Below are positions 35,077 to 43,131 of a stretch of DNA of 64,000 bases, piece after piece. Each line of letters starts with the position of its first letter. Position 1 is the first letter of the stretch. The position numbers were made by a program, and so were the translations under genes. The stretch is from RPQJ01 sp963793005 (GTDB lineage Bacteria; Pseudomonadota; Gammaproteobacteria; Steroidobacterales; Steroidobacteraceae): NCBI GenBank assembly GCA_963793005.1, contig CAWBYP010000004.1, positions 62,001 to 126,000 on the forward strand, read 5' to 3'. Below the pieces are notes generated by a model. The model did not search any database, had not been told where the DNA came from, and worked only from the letters and a program-made list of their open reading frames with translations.

Positions 35077-36969
35077 TCAGGGCTGCACTGCAGCCAGGTT
35101 GCCCTTGGTCTCCAGCCATTCGCGGCGGTCGGCCGCGCGCTTCTTGGCCAGCATCATGTCCATCACCTGGTCGGCCTGGTCCTTCGCCTCGACCGTGAGC
35201 TGCACCAGACGGCGGGTCTCGGGCGCCATGGTAGTCTCGCGCAACTGCAGCGCGCTCATCTCGCCCAGTCCCTTGAAGCGCGTCACGACCGGCTTTGCGC
35301 GCGGGTTCTCCGCCCGGATGCGGTCGAGGATGCCGTTGCGCTCCGCCTCGTCGAGCGCATATTCGACCTGCTTGCCGTAGTCGATGCGGAACAGCGGTGG
35401 CATCGCCACGAACACGTGGCCCGCGAGCACCAGCGGGCGGAAGTGCCTCAGGAACAGCGCGCACAGCAGTGTCGCGATGTGCAGGCCGTCCGAATCGGCG
35501 TCGGCGAGGATGCACACCTTGTGGTAGCGCAGCGCAGAAACATTGTCGGATGCCGGGTCCACGCCGATTGCGACTGCGATGTCGTGCACTTCCTGCGAAG
35601 CGAGTATCTCGCCGGACGCCACTTCCCAGGTGTTCAGGATCTTGCCGCGCAGCGGCATCACCGCCTGGAACTCGCGGTCGCGTGCCTGCTTGGCCGAGCC
35701 GCCCGCGGAATCACCCTCGACCAGGAACAGCTCGGTCCGCTTGGGGTCCTGGCTGCTGCAGTCGGCGAGCTTGCCGGGCAGCGCCGGGCCGCTGACCACG
35801 CGCTTGCGCGCGACCTTCTGGCTGGCTTTCAGCCGCACCTGTGCATTTTCGATCGCCAGCTGCGCAATGCCCTCGCCGGCTTCGGGGTGCTGGCTCAGCC
35901 ACAGGCCGAACTGGTCCTTGACGATGCCGGACACGAAGGCGGCGGGCTCGCGGGAGGTCAGGCGTTCCTTGGTCTGGCCTGCGAACTGCGGGTCGCGCAT
36001 CTTGGTCGAGAGCACGTAGCTCGCGTCGTCCCACACGTCCTCCGGCGCCAGCTTCAGGCCGCGCGGCAGCAGGTTGCGGAACTCGCAGAATTCGCGGATC
36101 GCCTCGGTGAGCCCGAGGCGGAAGCCATTGACGTGCGTGCCGCCGAGCATGGTCGGGATCAGGTTGACGTAGCTTTCCTCGACGCGTGCACCGCCGTCGG
36201 TACGCCAGGCTACTGCCCAGTCCACGCCCTCCATCTCGCCCTCGACGCTGCCGGTGAACGGCTCGTCCGGCAGCCACTCGCCGCCATCGAGCGATTCGCG
36301 CAGGTATTGCTCGAGACCGCCGCTGTAGACCCATGCCTCCTTCTCGCCGGTCTTTTCGACTTCGAGACGCATCTCTAGTCCCGGGCAAAGCACGGCCTTT
36401 GCCTTGAGGACGTGCTTCAGCTTCGGCAGCGCGATGTCAGGGCTGTCGAAATACGACGCGTCCGGCCAGAAGCGCAGCGTGGTGCCGGTGTTGGCCTTGC
36501 CGACCTCGCCCACTACCTCGAGCTTCGACTTGATCTTCCCGTTCGCGAACGAGATGTTGTATTCCTTGCCGCCGCGCCGAACCCAGCACTCGAGGTTCTT
36601 CGACAGCGCGTTGACCACCGACACGCCGACGCCGTGCAGGCCGCCGGAGAACTTGTAGGTGCCGTCCGAGAACTTGCCGCCCGCGTGCAGGCGCGTGAGG
36701 ATCAACTCGACCCCGCTGACCTTTTCCTTCGGGTGGATGTCCACCGGCATGCCGCGGCCGTCGTCGCTGACCTCGACCGAGCCGTCCTTGTGGACCATCA
36801 CGGATATGCGACTGCAGTGCCCGGAGAGCGCCTCGTCGACGCTGTTGTCCACGACCTCGTGGACCAGGTGGTTGGGCCGGCTGGTGTCGGTGTACATGCC
36901 CGGCCGGCGCCGGACGGGTTCGAGTCCGCTCAGGACCTCGATGTCTTGGGCGGTATATGTCTGCGTCAT
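35077..36969 (-). CDS. parE: DNA topoisomerase IV subunit B ParE
   Basis: ParE is the ATPase subunit of topoisomerase IV. The 630 aa product has the GHKL ATP site (VDNSVDEA, DDGRGMPV, GGLHGVGVSVVNAL), a transducer domain, and the TOPRIM motifs LVEGDSAGG and DADSDG. Its length matches ParE, not the longer GyrB, and it pairs with parC. The start MTQTYTAQDIEVL at 36969 matches relatives; the upstream in-frame extension is not conserved. Confidence 0.98.
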   Translation of the reverse strand: MTQTYTAQDIEVLSGLEPVRRRPGMYTDTSRPNHLVHEVVDNSVDEALSGHCSRISVMVHKDGSVEVSDDGRGMPVDIHPKEKVSGVELILTRLHAGGKFSDGTYKFSGGLHGVGVSVVNALSKNLECWVRRGGKEYNISFANGKIKSKLEVVGEVGKANTGTTLRFWPDASYFDSPDIALPKLKHVLKAKAVLCPGLEMRLEVEKTGEKEAWVYSGGLEQYLRESLDGGEWLPDEPFTGSVEGEMEGVDWAVAWRTDGGARVEESYVNLIPTMLGGTHVNGFRLGLTEAIREFCEFRNLLPRGLKLAPEDVWDDASYVLSTKMRDPQFAGQTKERLTSREPAAFVSGIVKDQFGLWLSQHPEAGEGIAQLAIENAQVRLKASQKVARKRVVSGPALPGKLADCSSQDPKRTELFLVEGDSAGGSAKQARDREFQAVMPLRGKILNTWEVASGEILASQEVHDIAVAIGVDPASDNVSALRYHKVCILADADSDGLHIATLLCALFLRHFRPLVLAGHVFVAMPPLFRIDYGKQVEYALDEAERNGILDRIRAENPRAKPVVTRFKGLGEMSALQLRETTMAPETRRLVQLTVEAKDQADQVMDMMLAKKRAADRREWLETKGNLAAVQP

Positions 36970-37010
36970 CGTTGGTCGTTCCGCGTGCTCGCGTCGGTGA
37001 AGGCGCGCGG

Positions 37011-37019
37011 ATTCTAGCA
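37011..37019 (-). promoter_or_regulatory. Candidate extended -10 element for parE
   Basis: The reverse strand reads TGCTAGAAT, a TGn extended -10 with TAGAAT at 37011-37016, about 42 bases before the parE ATG. No -35 box is evident. Confidence 0.38.
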
Positions 37020-37081
37020 GCGCATGACTGCTGCCGCATCGTCGCGCCACCGGGCTGTGAATCGCGCGCGGACGTCGTCAC

Positions 37082-37173
37082 GATGGGCCTGCCCGCGAAA
37101 ACGCCGTGAACCCGTCCCTGGGGGCTCCGTGCGCCGCTTCCCTGCGGCGCACGGTTTCGCGGGCAGGCCCATC
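37082..37173 (-). repeat. Structured repeat family 2, copy B1
   Basis: The outer arms gatgggcctgcccgcgaaa (37082-37100) and its exact complement (37155-37173) give a 19 bp stem. Read on the minus strand, the inside has an 11 bp hairpin CCGTGCGCCGC-AGGGAA-GCGGCGCACGG, then AGCCCCCAGGGACGGG and TTCACGGCGT. The AGGGA loop and the ending match the other copies although the stems are different. Confidence 0.88.
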
Positions 37174-37226
37174 ATGCCGCCGCCCTGGAGGCAACCACAT
37201 ACGTTTAGGGATACCTCGCGCAAAGC

Positions 37227-37350
37227 CGGCGAGCGGACGGACGGTGCGTCATCCGGCGGGCGTCGCGCGGCAGGGATGCCGCGCGCGAGCCTCCAGGGAT
37301 GGATTTACGGCGTCCCGCCGGATGACGTACCGGCTGACGGCTCGCCGGCA
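37227..37350 (+). repeat. Structured repeat family 2, copy B2
   Basis: Nested inverted repeats: gccggcgagc (37227-37236) with gctcgccggc (37341-37350), and gtgcgtcatccggcggg (37245-37261) with its complement at 37315-37331 (one mismatch). The core has hairpin GCGCGGC-AGGGAT-GCCGCGC and TCCAGGGATGGA, then TTTACGGCGTCC. Its right end contains the stop codon and the last 15 codons or so of the DUF3501 gene on the other strand. Confidence 0.88.
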
Positions 37351-37967
37351 GCAAACAGGGCGTCAAGCGCGCGGGTTGCTAGTCGAGTCCGCACCAGCGA
37401 CGCGCGCGACGGCTCCGGCAGCGGATCGACCGAGTGACGGTAGGCGTCATGGTCCATGCCGATCGACAGCGCCGCGCCCGCCTTCGCCGCCTCGACCATT
37501 GCGGGCGTGAGCTCGAAGCGCATGAAATGCACCGCCGAGGTCTTCTCGTCGTTCTCGCGCTCGAGGTCCTCGTCGGCAATCGCGAACACGCGATCTTGCC
37601 CGGCCACGCGGACCCAGCAGCGATCCTCGATCCCCTTGAGCCCGCCAAGCGCGATGCGTCGTTCGTCCGCATCCGGGTACTCGATCAGCAGCGTCGCCTT
37701 GAAGTTCGTGCCATCCGGAATCAGCGGGTTGTACGTGGCGAGTTCGTCGGCGATGCCCGCGGGCTCGAAGATCTTCTCGATCCGGAGCATCTCCTGGACC
37801 TGGTACTGGACCGTGAGCCGGTCCTCGAAGCAGAAGGTCGCGTTCGGACCGCACTGGATCGTGCGTTCGCGCTTGTGGGCCAGCACCTTCGGCCGGAATT
37901 CGGCCCGCTGCCGCGCGTACTGCTCCAGGCTGAAGAGATCCTCGGCCCGCAACTTGCCCTTGCTCAT
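37305..37967 (-). CDS. DUF3501 family protein
   Basis: The 220 aa soluble protein matches the uncharacterised DUF3501 family. Recognisable stretches are the Lys/Arg-rich start LRAEDLFSLEQYARQRAEFRP and the block TFCFEDRLTVQYQVQEMLR. DUF3501 genes are usually next to the Fe-S/heterodisulfide-reductase-like gene found just upstream here, with a four-base overlap, and to rubrerythrin. This suggests a shared role in peroxide or redox stress. The final residues GEPSAGTSSGGTP are encoded by repeat copy B2, so the natural C-terminus was probably changed by insertion of the repeat. Confidence 0.85.
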   Translation of the reverse strand: MSKGKLRAEDLFSLEQYARQRAEFRPKVLAHKRERTIQCGPNATFCFEDRLTVQYQVQEMLRIEKIFEPAGIADELATYNPLIPDGTNFKATLLIEYPDADERRIALGGLKGIEDRCWVRVAGQDRVFAIADEDLERENDEKTSAVHFMRFELTPAMVEAAKAGAALSIGMDHDAYRHSVDPLPEPSRASLVRTRLATRALDALFAAGEPSAGTSSGGTP

Positions 37968-39316
37968 AGTCCGTACGCCTTTCGCAGCAGTGTCAGTGGA
38001 TGGGTTGGTCCCTGGCCACCCTCGAGCGCCGACTCGATCTGGTGACCCGCCATCGGGCAGTCACTCGCGTAATGGTCGGGTTCGGCCGCCTTGACCTTGT
38101 TGAACACCGGCTTGCCGATCTTCATCGAGATGTCACGGTACTTGCGCTTCACGCCGTAGGTACCGTTGTGCCCGGAGCAGCGCTCGATCGCCTCGATCTC
38201 GGTGCCGGGCACCAGCGCGAGCACGTCGCGGGTCTTGAGACCCAGGTTCTGCACGCGCAGGTGGCAGGGCACGTGGTAGCTCACCTTGCCGAGCTGGCGC
38301 ACGAAGTCGGTGCGCAGCAGGCCCGCCTTGTGCCGCAGCATCAGGTACTCGAACGGGTCGAACATCGCGGCCTTGACCTTCTGCACCAGTGGGTCGTCCG
38401 GGAACATCAGCGGCAGCTCCTGCTTGAACATCAGCACGCAGGACGGGATCGGTGCCACGATGTCATGGCCCTTGTCCACCATCGCGGCCATCGCCGGGAT
38501 GTTGACGTTCTTCGCTTCCTCGATCGCGTCGAGGTCGCCGAGCTCGAGCTTCGGCATGCCGCAGCAGCGTTCCTTCGGGATCACGCTCACCGGGATGCCG
38601 TTGTGGCGGAAAACAGCCGCGAGGTCCGCGTCGATATCAGGCTCGTTACGATTGCAGTAGCAGGTCGCGAAAAGCGCAACGCGGCCCGTCGTCTCCGGCG
38701 TGGCCTTCACCTCCAGCCCGGGAGCGTCGCCGCGCGCGACGCGCTTGCGGCCCGAGGTGCTGTGGTAGTCGGGAATCGGCGCCTCGGGATGCACGCCGAG
38801 CGTCTTGTCCAGCACCTTCCGCCCGACCGCGCTCTGGTTCACCAGGTTGACGACCTGCGCGACGACCGGGACACCGGCGATGGCGCCCACCTTGTCTGTC
38901 GCAGTGAGAATGCGGTCGCGCAGCGGCGTGTCGCCCTGCCTGAACTTCACCGCCTTGGCCCTGAGCATCAGGTGCGGGAAGTCGATGTTCCAGGGATGCG
39001 GCGGCACGTACGGACACTTCGTCATGTAGCACATGTCGCAGAGATAACAGTTGTCCACGACCTCCCAGTAGACACTGCGCTCCACGCCATCGAGCTCGCA
39101 GGTCGGGCTTTCGTCGATCGCGTCGAACAGCAGCGGGAACGCATTGCACAGGTTGAAGCAACGGCGGCAACCGTGGCACAGGTCGTACACGCGATGCAGT
39201 TCCTTGAACAGCGACTCCTCGTTGAAGAAGTCCGGATCGCGCCATTCGATCGGGTGGCGCGTGGGGGCCGCGAGGCTGCCCTCTCCTGCAGCGGGCGTGC
39301 TGGTGTCGTTCGCCAT
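37964..39316 (-). CDS. Fe-S protein with GlpC/heterodisulfide-reductase-type CCG domains
   Basis: The 450 aa protein has two 4Fe-4S ferredoxin clusters: Cys47, Cys50, Cys53, Cys57 and Cys90, Cys93, Cys96, Cys101. After these come two CCG-type cysteine-rich blocks, one with ERCCGMP and a second in variant form CSGHNG. This is the layout of GlpC and HdrB/D-like electron-transfer subunits. No membrane anchor is present. It lies in a rubrerythrin-(this gene)-DUF3501 operon, so it may pass electrons to rubrerythrin in place of the rubredoxin domain that rubrerythrin lacks. That electron route is inference. Confidence 0.87.
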   Translation of the reverse strand: MANDTSTPAAGEGSLAAPTRHPIEWRDPDFFNEESLFKELHRVYDLCHGCRRCFNLCNAFPLLFDAIDESPTCELDGVERSVYWEVVDNCYLCDMCYMTKCPYVPPHPWNIDFPHLMLRAKAVKFRQGDTPLRDRILTATDKVGAIAGVPVVAQVVNLVNQSAVGRKVLDKTLGVHPEAPIPDYHSTSGRKRVARGDAPGLEVKATPETTGRVALFATCYCNRNEPDIDADLAAVFRHNGIPVSVIPKERCCGMPKLELGDLDAIEEAKNVNIPAMAAMVDKGHDIVAPIPSCVLMFKQELPLMFPDDPLVQKVKAAMFDPFEYLMLRHKAGLLRTDFVRQLGKVSYHVPCHLRVQNLGLKTRDVLALVPGTEIEAIERCSGHNGTYGVKRKYRDISMKIGKPVFNKVKAAEPDHYASDCPMAGHQIESALEGGQGPTHPLTLLRKAYGL

Positions 39317-39351
39317 CTGGATATCTCCTGCCTGTGTTCGCCTCCCTGACG

Positions 39352-39380
39352 AAAAAGGGCGGACCCGCGGGGGCCCGCCC
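39352..39380 (-). terminator. Rho-independent (attenuating) terminator after rubrerythrin
   Basis: On the minus strand, GGGCCCCCGCGGGTCCGCCC forms a GC-rich hairpin followed by TTTTT (39352-39356). It lies between rubrerythrin and the Fe-S gene of the same run, so it probably makes rubrerythrin mRNA more abundant than the downstream message. Confidence 0.65.
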
Positions 39381-39408
39381 TCGTGCGACTGTCGCCGGGG
39401 CCGGCCGG

Positions 39409-39825
39409 TCAGAGAGTGTCGAGCGCCTTCTGGAAGCGGTTCGCGTGCGAACGCTCGGCCTTGGCCAGCGTCTCGAACCAGTCCGCAATCTCGTCGAAGC
39501 CCTCGTCCCTTGCGGCCTTCGCCATGCCGGGGTACATGTCGGTGTACTCGTGGGTCTCGCCGGCGATGGAAGCCTTCAGGTTGTTCGACGTGCTGCCGAT
39601 CGGCAGCCCGGTGGCCGGATCACCAACCTGCTCGAGATACTCGAGATGGCCGTGCGCGTGACCGGTCTCGCCTTCAGCCGTTGAACGGAATACGGCCGCG
39701 ACGTCGTTGCAGCCCTCGATGTCCGCCTTCTGGGCGAAATACAGGTAGCGACGATTCGCCTGCGACTCGCCTGCAAATGCGTCTTTCAGGTTCTTTTCCG
39801 TCTTGGTGCCCTTCAATTTGCTCAT
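39409..39825 (-). CDS. Rubrerythrin without rubredoxin domain
   Basis: Rubrerythrins reduce hydrogen peroxide at a di-iron centre. The 138 aa four-helix protein has the full ligand set: Glu20, Glu53, His56, Glu90, Glu93, Glu124 and His127. It ends where the C-terminal rubredoxin domain of classical rubrerythrin would begin, so it needs an outside electron donor. It leads an operon with an Fe-S protein and a DUF3501 protein. Its promoter carries a palindrome in the spacer, implying regulation. Confidence 0.93.
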   Translation of the reverse strand: MSKLKGTKTEKNLKDAFAGESQANRRYLYFAQKADIEGCNDVAAVFRSTAEGETGHAHGHLEYLEQVGDPATGLPIGSTSNNLKASIAGETHEYTDMYPGMAKAARDEGFDEIADWFETLAKAERSHANRFQKALDTL

Positions 39826-39866
39826 TTTCTGCCTCCACCGGTATGGCTCGCCTGGGCGACGAGCAT

Positions 39867-39895
39867 AATTTAGACTTTGTCTAGCCGAATCCCAA
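39867..39895 (-). promoter_or_regulatory. Rubrerythrin promoter with palindromic operator
   Basis: The reverse strand reads TTGGGA (39890-39895), 17 bases, then TAAATT (39867-39872). The exact palindrome TAGACAAAGTCTA (39871-39883) fills the downstream half of the spacer and touches the -10 box, a typical place for a repressor. The regulator is unknown; it does not match PerR, Fur or OxyR consensus sites that I know. Confidence 0.55.
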
Positions 39896-40033
39896 TCTAG
39901 GCGGCACGCGGCATGAAGTCAACGCTAGCACGCGCGGCCCGGAGCAACGATTCGGACTGTCCGGTATTGCCGTTTACCCTGCGTTGACCGTGGTTACCCC
40001 CTGTGCAAGGCTTGCCCGCCCCGGAGACCCACC

Positions 40034-40273
40034 GTGACAGCCAAGAAAAACAAGGCCCTCGATTTCGAACAGGCGCTGTCGGAGCTCGAAGCCGTCGTCG
40101 AACGGCTCGAGCATGGCGAACTCCCGCTCGAAGGCGCCTTGAAGCAGTTCGAGCGAGGCATCGAACTCGCCCGCAGCTGCCAGACCTCGCTGAAGGCGGC
40201 CGAGCAGCGGGTCGAGATCCTGCTTCGCAAGGCGACTGACGCCGAGCCCGAGCCATTCGAAGGGGACGAGTAG
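40034..40273 (+). CDS. xseB: Exodeoxyribonuclease VII small subunit XseB
   Basis: XseB is the small subunit of the single-strand exonuclease VII (with XseA, not in the window). The 79 aa product has the family core LDFEQALSELEAVVERLEHGELPLEGALKQFERG and an acidic tail. The start is a GTG at 40034 (VTAKKNKALD). It leads the xseB-ispA-dxs run typical of Gammaproteobacteria. Confidence 0.95.
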   Translation: MTAKKNKALDFEQALSELEAVVERLEHGELPLEGALKQFERGIELARSCQTSLKAAEQRVEILLRKATDAEPEPFEGDE

Positions 40274-40285
40274 GCGTCATTGCGG

Positions 40286-41179
40286 ATGCGGACACTGAGT
40301 TCACGCCTGGAGCAGTGGCGCAGCCGCGTCGAGAGTGAACTCGACCGCTGGCTCCCGCCCGAAACGACGATTCCCGAGCGGCTGCACGCCGCACAGCGCT
40401 ACAGCGTGCTCGGGCCCGGCAAGCGTATCCGGCCCGCGTTCGTCTACGCGACTGCGGAGACGCTGGACATCCCGCTCGAACACGTGGATGCCGCAGCGTG
40501 CGCGGTCGAGCTTATCCATGCGTATTCACTGGTGCATGACGACCTGCCGGCGATGGACGACGACGACCTGCGTCGCGGCCGGCCGACCTGCCACAAGGCC
40601 TTCGACGAGGCAACCGCCATCCTGGCCGGCGACTCGCTGCAGGTGCTGGCATTCCAGGTGCTGGCCAGGCACGGCGGCATTCCCGGTGACGACCGCATGC
40701 GGGTGAGCATGATTGCAATTCTCGCCGAGGCCAGCGGCACAGCCGGCATGGCAGGCGGCCAGGCGCTGGACCTGGCCGCCGAGGGCCGCGCGCTCACGCT
40801 GCCCGAAATCGAGCAGGTCCACGCGCTGAAGACCGGCGCCCTGATCCGCGCCAGTATCCTGATGGCCGCGCATGGCGCACCCGGCCTGGCGCCCGGGGAG
40901 CTCGATCGCCTGGATGAATTCGGCCGCCTGGTCGGCCTCGCCTTCCAGGTGCAGGACGACATCCTCGACATAGAGGGCGACGCGGCGCTGATCGGCAAGC
41001 CAGTCGGCAGTGACAGCGCGCGCTGCATGCCCACCTACCCGGCCGTCGCGGGCCTGCCCGCGGCGCGGGAGCGCGTCCTGGAACTGCATTCGGCGGCGGG
41101 CGCCATCCTGGCCGCGGCGGGATGGGCCGAAAGCCCGCTCGCCCAGCTGGCCGACTGGCTGCTCGCGAGGCGGCACTAG
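40286..41179 (+). CDS. ispA: (2E,6E)-farnesyl diphosphate synthase IspA
   Basis: IspA condenses IPP with DMAPP and GPP to make farnesyl diphosphate for quinones and undecaprenyl phosphate. The 297 aa product has GPGKRIRPAF, the first Asp-rich motif DDLPAMDDDDLRRG, and the second DDILD. The residues before the first motif (ELIHAYSLVHDD) include a Tyr in the position that favours short C15 products. ATG at 40286 is used; TTG at 40280 is an alternative. It is 12 bp after xseB. Confidence 0.96.
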   Translation: MRTLSSRLEQWRSRVESELDRWLPPETTIPERLHAAQRYSVLGPGKRIRPAFVYATAETLDIPLEHVDAAACAVELIHAYSLVHDDLPAMDDDDLRRGRPTCHKAFDEATAILAGDSLQVLAFQVLARHGGIPGDDRMRVSMIAILAEASGTAGMAGGQALDLAAEGRALTLPEIEQVHALKTGALIRASILMAAHGAPGLAPGELDRLDEFGRLVGLAFQVQDDILDIEGDAALIGKPVGSDSARCMPTYPAVAGLPAARERVLELHSAAGAILAAAGWAESPLAQLADWLLARRH

Positions 41180-41218
41180 CGGGGCCCCGCATGCCGCAGT
41201 GCGATAGAATTCGCCGCC

Positions 41219-43129
41219 ATGTCTCCAACCGACCCCTACCCCCGGCTTTCCGCGATCCATTCGCCGGCCGACCTGCGGCGCCTGCCCGAGTCGGAGCTGG
41301 CGCCGCTTGCGGGCGAACTGCGCGAGTTCCTGGTCCACACGGTCAGCCAGATGGGTGGGCACTTCGCGGCCGGGCTCGGCACGGTCGAACTGACGGTGGC
41401 GCTGCACTACGTGTACGACACGCCGCACGACCGCCTGGTGTGGGACGTGGGTCACCAGGCCTATCCCCACAAGGTACTGACCGGCCGCCGTGACCGGCTG
41501 CAGACCATCAAGCTCAAGGGCGGGCTCGCCCCGTTCCCCTGCCGCGACGAGAGCGAGTACGACACCTTCGGCGTGGGCCACGCCAGCACGTCGATCGGCG
41601 CCGCGCTCGGCATGGCGCTCGCATCCGCGCGCACCGGTCCGCCGCGGCGAGTCGTGGCGGTGATCGGCGATGGCGCCATCAGTGGAGGCCAGGCCTTCGA
41701 GGCGATGAACCACGCCGGCCCGCTCGACCCGGACATGCTCGTCGTGCTGAACGACAACAAGATGTCGATCTCGGAAAACGTGGGTGCGCTGGCGCTGTAC
41801 TTCGCTCGCGTGCTGTCGAGCCCGGCCTACACCGCGCTGCGCGAGGGCAGCAAGCGCATCCTGAGCCACCTGCCGGCGATGAAGCGGTTCGCGCGTCGCT
41901 CCGAGGAACACGTCAAGGGCATGGTGCTGCCGGGCACGCTGTTCGAGGAACTCGGCTTCAATTACAGCGGCCCGATTGACGGCCACGACGTGGGCGAACT
42001 GGTCTCGAAACTGAAGCTGCTGCGCGAGCAGCGCGGACTGCAGTTCCTGCACGTGGTGACGCAGAAGGGCAAGGGCTATGCGCCCGCAGAAGCCGACCCG
42101 ATCAAGTGGCACGGCCCCGGCCCCTTCGACCCGAGCAGCGGCACGATCTTCAAGGAAAAGATCTCGGGCCCCGCGTATTCGCAGGTGTTCGGACAGTGGC
42201 TCTGCGACATGGCCGAGCGCGACCCGCGGGTGGTGGCCATCACGCCGGCCATGCGCGAAGGATCCGGGCTGGTCGAATTCTCGAAGCGGTTTCCGGACCG
42301 CTACTACGACGTGGCGATCGCCGAGCAGCACGCGGTGACGCTCGCCGCAGGAATGGCCTGCGAGGGCACCAGGCCGGTGGTGGCCATCTACTCGACTTTC
42401 CTGCAGCGCGGTTATGACCAGCTGATCCACGACGTGGCGCTGCAGAAGCTGCCGGTCACCTTCGCGATCGACCGCGGCGGGCTCGTCGGCGGGGACGGAG
42501 CCACGCACCAGGGTGCCTACGACCTGAGCTTCCTGCGCTGCATTCCGAACATGACAGTGATGGCGCCGGCCGACGAGAACGAATGCCGGCAGATGCTCTA
42601 CACGGCCGTGACGCTCGACGGCCCTGCGGCCGTGCGCTATCCGCGCGGGCCGGGCCCGGGCGTGGTGCCGGTGGCCGAGATGAGTGCGCTTCCGCTCGGC
42701 CGCGCGGAGATCCGGCGCGAGGGTCGCTCTGGCCTGCTGCTGCTTGCCTTCGGCACGATGGTCGCGCCCTGCGTGCCGATCGCCGAGAAACTCGACGCGA
42801 CGCTGGTCAACATGCGTTTCGTGAAGCCGCTGGATGCCGAACTCGTGTGCCGACTCGCCGCTTCGCACCGGTGCGTGGTGACGGTCGAAGAAAACGCGAT
42901 CGCGGGCGGAGCTGGCAGCGCGGTGGACGAGTGCCTGGCCGCGGCCGGCATCGAACACGCCACGCGGCACATCGGCATACCCGACCGCTTCATCGAGCAC
43001 GGATCGCGCGGGGACTGCCTCGCACTCGCCGGCCTCGACGCCGCCGGCCTGGCACGGCAGGTCGAGCGCATCTGGCCAGCCCGCAATGAAACCCTGGCCG
43101 CCGTCGGCGCCCGACCCCTGGCGGTGTGA
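41219..43129 (+). CDS. dxs: 1-deoxy-D-xylulose-5-phosphate synthase
   Basis: DXS condenses pyruvate and glyceraldehyde 3-phosphate, the entry step of the MEP isoprenoid pathway and a source for thiamine and pyridoxal. The 636 aa product has the TPP-binding motif GDGAISGGQAFEAMN...NDNKMSIS, the catalytic-site VWDVGHQAYPHK, and the transketolase motif FAIDRGGLVGGDGATHQG. It sits 39 bp after ispA and overlaps or abuts folE2. Confidence 0.98.
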   Translation: MSPTDPYPRLSAIHSPADLRRLPESELAPLAGELREFLVHTVSQMGGHFAAGLGTVELTVALHYVYDTPHDRLVWDVGHQAYPHKVLTGRRDRLQTIKLKGGLAPFPCRDESEYDTFGVGHASTSIGAALGMALASARTGPPRRVVAVIGDGAISGGQAFEAMNHAGPLDPDMLVVLNDNKMSISENVGALALYFARVLSSPAYTALREGSKRILSHLPAMKRFARRSEEHVKGMVLPGTLFEELGFNYSGPIDGHDVGELVSKLKLLREQRGLQFLHVVTQKGKGYAPAEADPIKWHGPGPFDPSSGTIFKEKISGPAYSQVFGQWLCDMAERDPRVVAITPAMREGSGLVEFSKRFPDRYYDVAIAEQHAVTLAAGMACEGTRPVVAIYSTFLQRGYDQLIHDVALQKLPVTFAIDRGGLVGGDGATHQGAYDLSFLRCIPNMTVMAPADENECRQMLYTAVTLDGPAAVRYPRGPGPGVVPVAEMSALPLGRAEIRREGRSGLLLLAFGTMVAPCVPIAEKLDATLVNMRFVKPLDAELVCRLAASHRCVVTVEENAIAGGAGSAVDECLAAAGIEHATRHIGIPDRFIEHGSRGDCLALAGLDAAGLARQVERIWPARNETLAAVGARPLAV

Positions 43130-43131
43130 CC

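Larger units (their letters stand above)
36970..37304. other. Intergenic region upstream of parE, filled with repeats
   Basis: This 335 bp gap holds no gene. It contains a candidate parE promoter near 37011-37019 and two copies of the structured repeat in opposite orientation (37082-37173 and 37227-37350). The second runs into the end of the DUF3501 gene. Confidence 0.8.

Noticed and set aside
40526..43000. Long open frame (824 codons) on the minus strand opposite ispA and dxs
   Set aside because: It is Arg/His/Ala-rich, matches no family, and lies wholly antisense to two certain genes; high GC makes such frames common.
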